From contig JAKBTA010000074.1 of assembly GCA_021844645.1 (NCBI GenBank), forward strand, positions 1 through 6,529: 6,529 bases of DNA. Direction: 5' to 3'. The notes under the pieces were generated by a model. It worked only from the letters and a program-made list of their open reading frames with translations, was not told where the DNA came from and searched no databases. The stretch's first letter is position 1. Each line of letters opens with the position of its first letter. Positions 1-5,777 of this stretch are shown one piece after another. Source of the stretch: Nitrospirota bacterium (GTDB taxonomy: Bacteria > Nitrospirota_A > Leptospirillia > Leptospirillales > Leptospirillaceae). The position numbers were made by a program, and so were the translations under genes.

Positions 1-971
1 GCGATCTGGTTTCCGGATGGAGACCATGAGGGGGAGAGATTGTTGCTCCGGGAAAAGGTCAATCGATTGAAGGTCTTGTCCTTGAGGGTCGTTACATAAA
101 TTTCTGTCCGTTGTGAACGGTTGCCTTTTGAAAGCGCCACAGCCAGATGAATGCCATCTCGTGAAAAATCGGGAGTGATATTGAGCCCCGGGAATCTTGC
201 CAGAGCGGTTCTTCTTCCCGTCCGGAGATCGTAAACGAGAATCTGCGGGTCCATGTGAAGATAGGAGACATAGGCGATCTGGTGGGTTTTTAATGACCAT
301 GCCGGAGAGTAGGCGAGAACATGGTCAAAGGTCAGACGATGCAACCCTTCCCCATCAAAATCCATCGCGTAGAGATCATATCCACGCCTGGGATTTTTTC
401 CGATGAAAGCGATTTTTGCCATCGCGATTCCCTTAAGCCCGGTAAACTGAAAGATGACATCATCGACAAATCGATGGATCGCGTGCCTTGCCGCACCGGA
501 AGTGGTGTATTCTCTTGAGAGGAGAACCTTTCCGGAAACCGGATCCCTCACAACCCCGAGAACATGAGTACCCGTTCCGTCTTCGGTCACTCTTGCCGCC
601 GCGACACCTTCATACCCTCCTGAAGCCAGCATGGAGGTTCCCTCTCCTGTCAGGCTGATCGCCTGAAGCTTGGATACCGCTTCGTTTGAGGGGATTGAGA
701 CATCGAAGTACCCTGACTCCACCAGATCCCGAAAAATAAGATCCTGCGCCTCCTTGGTCGCCTTCGATGATGCCACCGCCCCCTGTGTCAGCGGTATATA
801 GGCAAGTTTGAACATCAGGCCGGTCTGGTTGGATATCACGCTCAGATCGATCGCATTGGCCTTTTCTCCATGGCTCATGAAGAAGAGAGTGGTGAAAAGG
901 ATCAATACCAGAGATAGGGGAGAAACAACGCGTATTGGCTGATGAAAAAAGGAAGTATTGTTATTTTCCAT
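1..971 (-). CDS. tolB: TolB, periplasmic Tol-Pal beta-propeller protein (3' end cut by window edge)
   Basis: TolB works in the periplasm, where it binds Pal and is contacted by TolA, and it helps keep the outer membrane attached and constricted at division. I translated this frame by hand: 323 full codons are open from ATG at 971 to the window edge. Residues 1-40 form a signal peptide, with a hydrophobic core near 15-32 and a likely cut after ANA-40. Residues 41 to about 180 match the TolB N-terminal alpha/beta domain. From about 184 propeller blades begin, with repeated units such as SPAWS (222-226), TPDFSRDG (266-273) and SPSWSPSG (313-320). The family is about 430 residues, so about 100 are missing. 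The start overlaps the tolA stop by 11 bases and has GGAG at 981-984, nine bases upstream. Fourth gene of the tol operon. Family assignment is strong from fold pattern plus context. Confidence 0.93.
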   Translation of the reverse strand, partial: MENNNTSFFHQPIRVVSPLSLVLILFTTLFFMSHGEKANAIDLSVISNQTGLMFKLAYIPLTQGAVASSKATKEAQDLIFRDLVESGYFDVSIPSNEAVSKLQAISLTGEGTSMLASGGYEGVAAARVTEDGTGTHVLGVVRDPVSGKVLLSREYTTSGAARHAIHRFVDDVIFQFTGLKGIAMAKIAFIGKNPRRGYDLYAMDFDGEGLHRLTFDHVLAYSPAWSLKTHQIAYVSYLHMDPQILVYDLRTGRRTALARFPGLNITPDFSRDGIHLAVALSKGNRSQRTEIYVTTLKDKTFNRLTFSRSNNLSPSWSPSGNQI

Positions 972-1779
972 CAAAAACATCTCCATGGGATGTGGCTTCA
1001 AGTGTGACAGTGACCACTTCTTCCTCTTTTCGAAAAGAGGACGGCATCCGGGGAAAAGGCACAGACCTCAGGACGCTCATTGTTGCGGCTTCATCAAAGA
1101 GAGGTGATCCGGAGCCGGTGATCACCTCGGGATCGCCCTTGATCGAACCATCCTTCAATAAAACAAAACGGACAGTTGCTCTTAACCCTTGGGAATTGGG
1201 TGGAGGAAACCAGTTCGACTTGATCCGGGAAATCAGCAGATGTTCCAGGAAGGTTGGGAATGCCTCCCCCTGTATGTCCATCTTAACAGGATTGGGCTTG
1301 GTATTTTCAACCCTGCTTTTGGTTGGAAGCGGTTTGACAAGAGATTTTTTGGGCGCACTCTTGTGAAAAACCTTTGACTGCTTTTTCACAACCGGTTTGC
1401 TGGGTTTAACGGGTTTGCGGATTTTTTTGTGAATGACCGGCCGTTTTTTTTGGGGCACTGGCTTGTGTACGACAGGATGAGGCTTTGTCTGTACATGGAC
1501 AATCGCATTTTTATGGACCGGAATGGTTTTGACCACGGCTTTTTTGGGCTCTGAGTGTTTCGGGACCGGTGGAGACTTTTTCGGAACGGGTGGAGAGGGA
1601 ATTTTTTTGACATCGGTCTCGGTCACCAGAGTGACGGTCGTCGCGGAAGGAAATCCCTTCGGACGATGATCCTTAAAAAGGAGTATGGCGAGCAGAAGAC
1701 AAAGATGAACCAGCAGGGATAAAAGGTAGAACCAGGCTGGAGAGAGTCCGCCAACCGAACGGGTTTGTGAACGGATCAC
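961..1779 (-). CDS. tolA: TolA-like (TonB/TolA family) energy transducer
   Basis: A 272-residue inner-membrane-anchored protein that would carry the force generated by TolQ-TolR across the periplasm to TolB/Pal. One membrane helix spans about 15-35 and includes an S-x3-H motif (S21, H25), as used by TonB and TolA to engage their motor. Residues about 55-165 are a Pro/Lys/Val/His-rich linker. Residues about 172-263 are a TonB/TolA-type C-terminal domain with WFPPP (190-194), a DGSI turn (210-213), FDEAA (228-232) and PFP (241-243). It is shorter than E. coli TolA, and its linker is TonB-like rather than the long Ala/Lys/Glu helix. The GTG start lies 6 bases after the tolR stop, with AGG about 10 bases upstream, a weak ribosome site. 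The name TolA rests on the position between tolR and tolB; by sequence alone TonB would be equally possible. Confidence 0.88.
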   Translation of the reverse strand: MIRSQTRSVGGLSPAWFYLLSLLVHLCLLLAILLFKDHRPKGFPSATTVTLVTETDVKKIPSPPVPKKSPPVPKHSEPKKAVVKTIPVHKNAIVHVQTKPHPVVHKPVPQKKRPVIHKKIRKPVKPSKPVVKKQSKVFHKSAPKKSLVKPLPTKSRVENTKPNPVKMDIQGEAFPTFLEHLLISRIKSNWFPPPNSQGLRATVRFVLLKDGSIKGDPEVITGSGSPLFDEAATMSVLRSVPFPRMPSSFRKEEEVVTVTLEATSHGDVFDGK

Positions 1780-1785
1780 GAAATA

Positions 1786-2208
1786 TCAACCTGCTTTTTG
1801 GGGAACCGGTACCGTAATCATTCCAAGTCGATCAATTCCAGACTGTTTTACCAGATCCATCAAATGAACAACCGTTCCATAGTCGACTTTTTTATCGGCC
1901 TTCAGATAGACCGTGACTCTGGCATCTTTTTTATGGGCGGCAGAAAGAAACGGTTTGACCTGGTCCCATGTGATCTGTTTGGCATCGGCATACACTTTTC
2001 CGTCATGGGTAATGGTCAATATGACTTTGGGGGCAGGTTTCTTGAGGCTGTTGGTGGCCGTTTTGGGAAGGTTGATCTTGAGTCCCCTGTAAAGCAGCGG
2101 TGTCGCAAGCATAAAGATGATCAGGAGAACGAGTACAACATCAATAAAGGGCACCATGTTGATTTCTGCAAGATAATCGTTCCTGCGGGAACGCATGTCC
2201 AGCTTCAT
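1786..2208 (-). CDS. tolR: TolR (ExbD/TolR family proton-channel subunit)
   Basis: A 140-residue bitopic inner-membrane protein that pairs with TolQ to form the proton-driven motor energising TolA. A short basic cytoplasmic tail is followed by a membrane helix at about 19-38 with the family motif around P20-F21-I22-D23. D23 is the single membrane-embedded acid, equivalent to Asp23 of E. coli TolR, and is expected to carry protons. Residues about 55-138 form the periplasmic domain, ending in the usual segment with YLKAD (101-105) and SGIDRLGMITVP (123-134). I chose ATG at 2208 because it overlaps the tolQ stop by one base (TAATG) and has GGAAGGA at 2212-2218 just upstream. A GTG four codons earlier (2220) would place that ribosome site inside the gene. 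Length is normal for the family. ExbD is excluded mainly by the tolB neighbour. Confidence 0.93.
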   Translation of the reverse strand: MKLDMRSRRNDYLAEINMVPFIDVVLVLLIIFMLATPLLYRGLKINLPKTATNSLKKPAPKVILTITHDGKVYADAKQITWDQVKPFLSAAHKKDARVTVYLKADKKVDYGTVVHLMDLVKQSGIDRLGMITVPVPQKAG

Positions 2209-2873
2209 TAGTCCTTCCACCGGCTTTCAGCGAGAATGTTCAGTAGTTCGAGGGTGAATGTATCACCAAGGGCTGTCAGCCTGCGGATTTTCTGAAGAAA
2301 TGTGTTGTAGAAAATAACAGCTGGAATGGCGGTAAAAAGTCCTGCAGCTGTTGTCACAAGCGCATCTGCAATTCCGGGAGCCACTGAGGCGATGCTGGCA
2401 GAGGCCTGATGGGTAATATCCCTGAAGGCATGGATAATCCCCCAAACCGTACCAAAGAGGCCGACGAATGGGGCAATATTGGCGGTTGTCGCCAGGAACT
2501 GAAGATGTGTCTCAAGACGGCCGGTCTCTTCCTGAAGAGCCTGAATCAATGTGCGTTCAAGAACGTCAATATCCCTTTCGCTGTATTCAGAAGATCCAGT
2601 CTTGTCCCTGAGCGCCCTGACTTTTTCGTAAGCCGAACGAAAAAGAAACGCGAGAGTGGAGCTTTTGAATTCAGCCGATTCTTCATAAAGCCTTGAGAAC
2701 CGTTCGCTTCTTTTGAAGGATTTAATAAAGGCAACACTTTCCTTGGCTTCTTTTCCCAGGATGTAATATTTGAAAAAAACAATCCCCCAACTGACAGCCG
2801 ATAGAAAAAGAAGTAACCCAAGAACGAGTTCTGCCATGAGACTGACATTTGACAAAAAGGAGAAAAGGCTCAT
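2208..2873 (-). CDS. tolQ: TolQ (ExbB/TolQ/MotA family motor subunit)
   Basis: A 221-residue inner-membrane protein. In the family it forms a pentamer around the TolR helices and conducts protons. Three membrane helices are visible: about 12-34, 127-149 and 167-190. A long cytoplasmic segment lies between the first two. The signature segments are GLFGTVWGI (138-146), then APGIADALVTTAAGLF (165-180), the most conserved part of the family, which lines the channel. I prefer ATG at 2873: the protein then begins MSLFSFL, like the short N-terminus of TolQ, and AAAGAG sits just upstream. An in-frame ATG at 2912 would add 13 hydrophilic residues but has no ribosome-site sequence that I can see. First gene of the operon, sharing one base with tolR. 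Transcription may come from the tRNA promoter further upstream or from a start I could not identify. Confidence 0.93.
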   Translation of the reverse strand: MSLFSFLSNVSLMAELVLGLLLFLSAVSWGIVFFKYYILGKEAKESVAFIKSFKRSERFSRLYEESAEFKSSTLAFLFRSAYEKVRALRDKTGSSEYSERDIDVLERTLIQALQEETGRLETHLQFLATTANIAPFVGLFGTVWGIIHAFRDITHQASASIASVAPGIADALVTTAAGLFTAIPAVIFYNTFLQKIRRLTALGDTFTLELLNILAESRWKD

Positions 2874-2959
2874 ATCACTCTTTCTGGAAGGATTCTCATC
2901 ACGGGAATCCATGTGGTCTTAGATTGGGGCAGTCGCCTGAACCAATGAGTTAATTTGTC

Positions 2960-2987
2960 AAAAAATTTGGCCGAGCAATCTCGAACC
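2960..2987 (-). terminator. possible intrinsic terminator after tRNA-Asp
   Basis: On the minus strand a short stem is formed by GG(T)TCGAG and CTCGGCC around a four-base loop (2969-2987), with one bulged base and one G-T pair. It is followed by AAA and then a run of six T (2965 down to 2960). It lies between the tRNA and tolQ, where a stop signal for the tRNA transcript would be expected. The stem is only 7 pairs and the T-run is set off by three bases, so termination may be weak or partial. The same bases resemble the tRNA 3' end, which gives another possible origin. Confidence 0.4.
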
Positions 2988-3065
2988 GGGGAGGTTAAAC
3001 AGGAAGATAGAATTTGGGAAGAGTTCACAGAACAAACCTTAAGATTGAAAGCGATCGATTGGTAA

Positions 3066-3142
3066 TGGCGGGGCCGACGGGGCTCGAACCCGCGACCTCT
3101 GGCGTGACAGGCCAGCGTTCTAACCAGCTGAACTACGGCCCC
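3066..3142 (-). tRNA. tRNA-Asp (anticodon GTC)
   Basis: A complete 77-base tRNA folds as a cloverleaf on the minus strand. The acceptor stem GGGGCCG/CGGCCCC uses 3142-3136 and 3076-3070. The D-arm stem is GTTC/GAAC and the anticodon stem is CTGGC/GCCAG. The seven-base loop CTGTCAC gives anticodon GTC, which reads Asp codons. The T arm GCGGG-TTCGAGC-CCCGT is canonical. The discriminator base is G, as expected for Asp, and the CCA end is encoded (3068-3066). It lies on the same strand as tol, about 190 bases upstream of tolQ, with its own promoter. Confidence 0.97.
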
Positions 3143-3471
3143 ATGATATAAACTAAGGAGACTCATCCCGCATTACCGAATTGTTTCATCGAAAAGCTCG
3201 AGAATCATAGTCCAGATTGGAAAAAGAATCAAGTGGCAGTGTTTGTAGCAAGTAGAGTTGTCCGGTTTTTGTGAAACTCAGAAAAGAATGTCGTCATGGA
3301 TCGAGGAGCATCGGATTACAACTGATGGAACAGCAAAGATTTGAAGCCTTGCCGAACCGCTCCCTTCCCTGGTTCAAGGCTCTTTGGAGAATCCGGGAGT
3401 CTGCCCGAAGGTGGAATTCAGATTCGTCAGCGGGATTCCGTCCGTGGTCATTACCGCTTCCATTTCTTTTT
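3143..3471. other. intergenic stretch between tRNA-Asp and the TMEM175-family gene
   Basis: This gap has no gene I can support. It contains the tRNA promoter (3204-3232) and the tRNA leader. An imperfect hairpin at 3346-3380 (GCCTTG...CAAGGC, inner AACC/GGTT, one three-base bulge) could end transcription of the membrane-protein gene coming from the right, but no T-run follows it. An open plus-strand frame at 3271-3561 runs antisense into the 3' end of that gene and has no recognisable features. Confidence 0.5.
3204..3232 (-). promoter_or_regulatory. sigma70-type promoter for tRNA-Asp
   Basis: On the minus strand, TTGATT (3232-3227) and TATGAT (3209-3204) are separated by exactly 17 bases. 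They match the -35 and -10 consensus at 4/6 and 5/6. The predicted transcript start near 3197 leaves a leader of about 55 bases before the mature tRNA at 3142. It is well placed and the best promoter in the window. If the terminator at 2960-2987 leaks, it could also feed the tol operon. Confidence 0.65.
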
Positions 3472-4047
3472 CTATTCGCTCAGGACCCTTTCAATTCTCC
3501 GGTCAGGAATAAGCCAGAGCACAGCCACAAGGACGTAAAGAAATATAGCCTCCCAACGTGACCAAAGCGCCAGAAAAATGGCCAAAAGGTAGATCAAGGG
3601 TGAGACTCGCCCTTTCCAGTCTTTTCCGATAGCCTTTTTCAGAATGGATTCGGAGCCCTGGGCCGCGATGATCCGTCCCTGAAGAATCATATAAGAGATT
3701 GCGGCCATCAAGAGGACTCCTCCATAGAGAGCTGTCGGAATCCTTGCGAAATCGGTCATGTTCATCCAGTGTGTGGCAAAGGGGATGAGGGAAAGCCAGA
3801 AGAGGAGATGGAGGTTTGCCCACAGGATTCCTCCCCTCACCGTTTCCACGGTGTGGAGCATATGATGATGGTTGTTCCAATAGATGCCAAGGTAGATATA
3901 GCTAAGGATGTAACTCAGGAAGACGGGAATGACCGGAAAAAGATCCTGGAGCGATCTGCCGTCCGGAACCTTCATTTCAAGGACCATGATTGTAATCAGG
4001 ATTGCAATGACGGCGTCACTAAAGGCCTCGACCCTCGTTTTTCCCAT
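3472..4047 (-). CDS. TMEM175/DUF1211-family six-helix membrane protein, putative K+ channel
   Basis: A 191-residue integral membrane protein. The first helix carries the family signature R5-x3-F9-S10-D11 within RVEAFSDAVIAI, which defines TMEM175-type proteins. Members studied in bacteria are potassium-selective channels. Six hydrophobic segments are visible, at about 8-25, 38-57, 73-92, 105-124, 150-162 and 166-180. The conserved W57-N58-N59-H60-H61-H62 cluster follows helix 2. Length is typical for bacterial single-repeat forms. The ATG at 4047 begins exactly at the conserved N-terminus, with GGGGGA (4056-4051) three bases upstream. It stands alone: the next gene upstream on the same strand is about 690 bases away, so it is probably a separate transcript. 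Family assignment is firm; channel activity is inferred from the family. Confidence 0.9.
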   Translation of the reverse strand: MGKTRVEAFSDAVIAILITIMVLEMKVPDGRSLQDLFPVIPVFLSYILSYIYLGIYWNNHHHMLHTVETVRGGILWANLHLLFWLSLIPFATHWMNMTDFARIPTALYGGVLLMAAISYMILQGRIIAAQGSESILKKAIGKDWKGRVSPLIYLLAIFLALWSRWEAIFLYVLVAVLWLIPDRRIERVLSE

Positions 4048-4071
4048 AAGTCCCCCACAGGATGCTTCTGC

Positions 4072-4109
4072 ACTCCCCCACCTCTAAGCGGACGCTTTGG
4101 TGGGGGAGT
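4072..4109. repeat. strong stem-loop in the leader of the TMEM175-family gene
   Basis: A perfect 11-base inverted repeat, ACTCCCCCACC (4072-4082) and GGTGGGGGAGT (4099-4109), encloses a second five-base stem AAGCG/CGCTT (4086-4090, 4093-4097). It lies 25 bases upstream of the minus-strand gene start at 4047. Neither side has a T-run, so a simple terminator is unlikely. The segment at 4051-4058 (TCCCCCAC), which includes the ribosome site, repeats the left arm. It could therefore compete for pairing or be a partial duplicate. It might also be a leftover end of a mobile element, as IS200/IS605-type ends are GC-rich hairpins, but no transposase is present. Confidence 0.6.
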
Positions 4110-4110
4110 A

Positions 4111-4742
4111 CGGATTGAGGAGCGGATATTCCTCTTCCAGAAGAAGGCGGATCCACCTTGGTCAATGCCAAGCGTTTTGTCATGAAGTTACCCTCTTCCC
4201 CAAACATCTGGAGACAAATGAGGAGAAGTCATTTCCTGCTTCTTTTGTGTGCGTCTGGTCGTTAGAGAGGAAAGAGAAAAGTTCGGAGGAAATCCGGAGC
4301 TGCATCCCTTCGTCTTTTCTGTCATCGACAAAGAGTATAGAAAGATTTTTCCCGGATCGAAAGCTCCTTCTGCAGGGAATATGGGGAGCACAAGATCTGT
4401 CTGGTTGAAAGCGCGATATGTGACTAGTTTCATGGAGTTCAAATAAGGAAGAGCTCTATAAAACCGGCCACAGAAGATTACAGCAGTGACGACGCTGAAG
4501 GAGGTCCACAGGGCAAGATGGGCTCGCGAACGACTTATTTTTCTGTGACTGTTTTCATATTATGAACAGAGATCAGAACGTGGTCTCTGTGGCACCTGCG
4601 ACGCCAAAATCTCCACCGGAGGACTCAAGGACGGAACCGTCTGAGGATAAATGGCTGAACCGGGGCAAACAAGACGAGAAAGATAATGTTTTTCTCCCAC
4701 GTTCCGGAGAAGAAGGAAGCAAATAGCAAGAGGACGTAATGG
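4111..4742. other. long gap without a convincing gene
   Basis: About 630 bases lie between the leader hairpin and the dehydrogenase stop. Short frames exist on both strands (for example 4097-4408 plus, 4188-4442 minus, 4625-4819 minus), but their translations show no domain, no sensible composition and no good ribosome site. The right part holds small inverted repeats: TTCATA-T-TATGAA at 4554-4566, an ACAGAGATC/GGTCTCTGT hairpin at 4566-4590 (one G-T pair), and a bulged hairpin at 4624-4645. One of these could end the dehydrogenase transcript, although none has a proper T-run. A decayed gene is possible but I cannot name one. Confidence 0.45.
4334..4362 (-). promoter_or_regulatory. possible sigma70-type promoter upstream of the TMEM175-family gene
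   Basis: On the minus strand, TATACT (4339-4334) is a 5/6 match to the -10 element. It sits 17 bases downstream of TTTCGA (4362-4357), only a 3/6 match to -35. It would give a leader of about 280 bases containing the 4072-4109 hairpin before the gene at 4047. The weak -35 and long distance make this tentative. Confidence 0.25.
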
Positions 4743-5648
4743 TTACGAACTGGAGTTTTCTTCCCTTCCGGAATCATCCGCTCGTACTTTCTTGAGCGCT
4801 GACCAGTCCAATTCGCCATATCCCCTGTGGATTCCCGAGATAAACCCGGAATGGATCAGGTCTGCCAATGGCAAGGAGACTTCCAGTGCATCGGATTCTT
4901 TCAGCACCAGACGGATATCTTTCAGCCCCAGTTTCATCCTGAAACCCGCAGGATCCCATTTTTCTGTTGCCATCAGATTGCCGTAACCGCGAAATACAGG
5001 AGAGTGGTAGAGAGCGGTATCGAGAATTTCCACCAGTGTTTCCGGATTGATTCCTGCCCGCTCTCCCAAGGACAAAGACTCGGAAAGGGTCTCAAGCAAC
5101 CCTCCCAGGGTAAAGTTCCCCAGAATTTTGACCCAATTGGCCTTTGACGGTCTGTCTCCGACATGAAAAAGATCGGATCCCAGTGCTTGGAAGAGGTCCT
5201 CCATTAAGGCCAAGACCTCCCGATCTCCTGCCGTGACGATCGTCAGGGTTGCAGCATCGGCCCTGTCCGGTCGTCCGAAGACCGGACAGGAGATCAGGAT
5301 TTGTCCCCGACGTTCATGTTCCTGGGTCATCTCTTCGACAAAAGTGGGGGAAAGGGTCGAGAAAGACAAATGGATCCCCTTGGGGGGAAGAAGTTCGAAG
5401 AGACCTGAATCGCCTTCGCAGACCGAACGGACAGACGGATCATCGGAGAGCATGGTCGCGACAATGGATTGACCGGACATGGCTTCCCTGATGGATGAAA
5501 AGAGCTTGACGCCCAGGGCAGAAAGATCCCGGGCCTTCTCCGGCGTCCGGTTGTATCCTGTGACATGATGGCCTTTCCGATGGAGGTTTCTGGCCATCGG
5601 AAGCCCCATGTTTCCAAGTCCTATCCATGCAAGTGTCTTTTTATCCAA
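4743..5648 (-). CDS. NAD(P)-dependent oxidoreductase, beta-hydroxyacid (3-hydroxyisobutyrate) dehydrogenase family
   Basis: A predicted soluble 301-residue enzyme that would oxidise or reduce a small hydroxyacid or semialdehyde with NAD(P); the substrate cannot be read from sequence. A Rossmann fold opens with G10-L-G-N-M-G15. N33-R34-T35 after the second strand is the arrangement often tied to NADP preference. The helical C-terminal domain holds K174-x3-N178, the expected catalytic Lys and its Asn partner. The usual DAPVSGG substrate loop reads SCPVFGRP (120-127), a divergent form, so substrate choice may be unusual. I place the start at TTG 5648: GGGAGG (5659-5654) sits five bases upstream and the length then fits the family (about 290-300). 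The frame stays open to ATG 5753, but that would add 35 residues without family character and run through the control region. It is divergent from the gene at 5778. Confidence 0.87.
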   Translation of the reverse strand: MDKKTLAWIGLGNMGLPMARNLHRKGHHVTGYNRTPEKARDLSALGVKLFSSIREAMSGQSIVATMLSDDPSVRSVCEGDSGLFELLPPKGIHLSFSTLSPTFVEEMTQEHERRGQILISCPVFGRPDRADAATLTIVTAGDREVLALMEDLFQALGSDLFHVGDRPSKANWVKILGNFTLGGLLETLSESLSLGERAGINPETLVEILDTALYHSPVFRGYGNLMATEKWDPAGFRMKLGLKDIRLVLKESDALEVSLPLADLIHSGFISGIHRGYGELDWSALKKVRADDSGREENSSS

Positions 5649-5777
5649 AATGACCTCCCTCTTCACTGTTTTAGTCCGGCATGATACAAGTACCATACAA
5701 GCATGCCTCATTACCCTGACAAAGATTCCCGGGGGAATCAAGTTCCGGACCAAACATATTGAATCAGGAGTTTTTCC
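5649..5777. promoter_or_regulatory. divergent intergenic region with operator-like repeats
   Basis: The gap separates the dehydrogenase (leftward) from the 225-residue gene (rightward) and must hold both control regions if the TTG start is right. It contains a direct repeat ATACAAG at 5684-5690 and 5695-5701, spaced 11 bases (one helical turn), flanked by GCATG at 5679-5683 and GCATGC at 5701-5706. It also contains a perfect inverted repeat GATTCCC-GG-GGGAATC at 5724-5739. On the minus strand TTGTCA (5722-5717) and TATGGT (5697-5692) are 19 bases apart, a long spacer, so any promoter here is weak or needs an activator. I found no clear plus-strand promoter. Confidence 0.4.
5724..5739. repeat. 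perfect palindrome, candidate operator
   Basis: GATTCCC and GGGAATC are exact inverted repeats separated by two bases, giving a 16-base dyad centred near 5731.5. It lies 39 bases upstream of the GTG start at 5778 and 76 bases from the TTG start at 5648. This size and symmetry suit a dimeric helix-turn-helix regulator. No regulator gene is visible next to it, so the binding protein is unknown, and a seven-base dyad can also arise by chance. Confidence 0.35.

Noticed and set aside
935..1366. 143-residue plus-strand frame
   Set aside because: It is antisense to the tolA C-terminal domain and the tolB start, both of which show clear family motifs.
1798..2211. 137-residue plus-strand frame
   Set aside because: It lies exactly opposite tolR and its translation has no recognisable character.
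1786..2873. ExbB/ExbD (TonB-motor) identity for the two motor genes
   Set aside because: The families are homologous, but the immediate tolB neighbour, the TolQ-like short N-terminus and the gene order QRAB favour TolQ/TolR.
2956..2961. Perfect TTGACA (minus strand) as a -35 box for a tolQ promoter
   Set aside because: No acceptable -10 hexamer occurs 15-19 bases downstream; the 17-base position reads AGGCGA.
2870..3166. 98-residue minus-strand frame covering tRNA-Asp and the 5' end of tolQ
   Set aside because: It reads straight through a complete tRNA gene, giving the familiar false peptide from tRNA sequence (GRGFEPRRPRH), and has no protein features.
3271..3561. 96-residue plus-strand frame
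   Set aside because: It runs antisense into the 3' end of the TMEM175-family gene and shows no domain or clear ribosome site.
4188..4442. 84-residue minus-strand frame, with 4097-4408 and 4249-4446 on the plus strand
   Set aside because: The frames overlap one another and have no convincing ribosome sites, no domain and no sensible membrane or helical pattern.
4625..4819. 64-residue minus-strand frame with a hydrophobic stretch
   Set aside because: It starts inside the dehydrogenase gene in another frame. The hydrophobic run is short, and there is no ribosome-site support that I can see.
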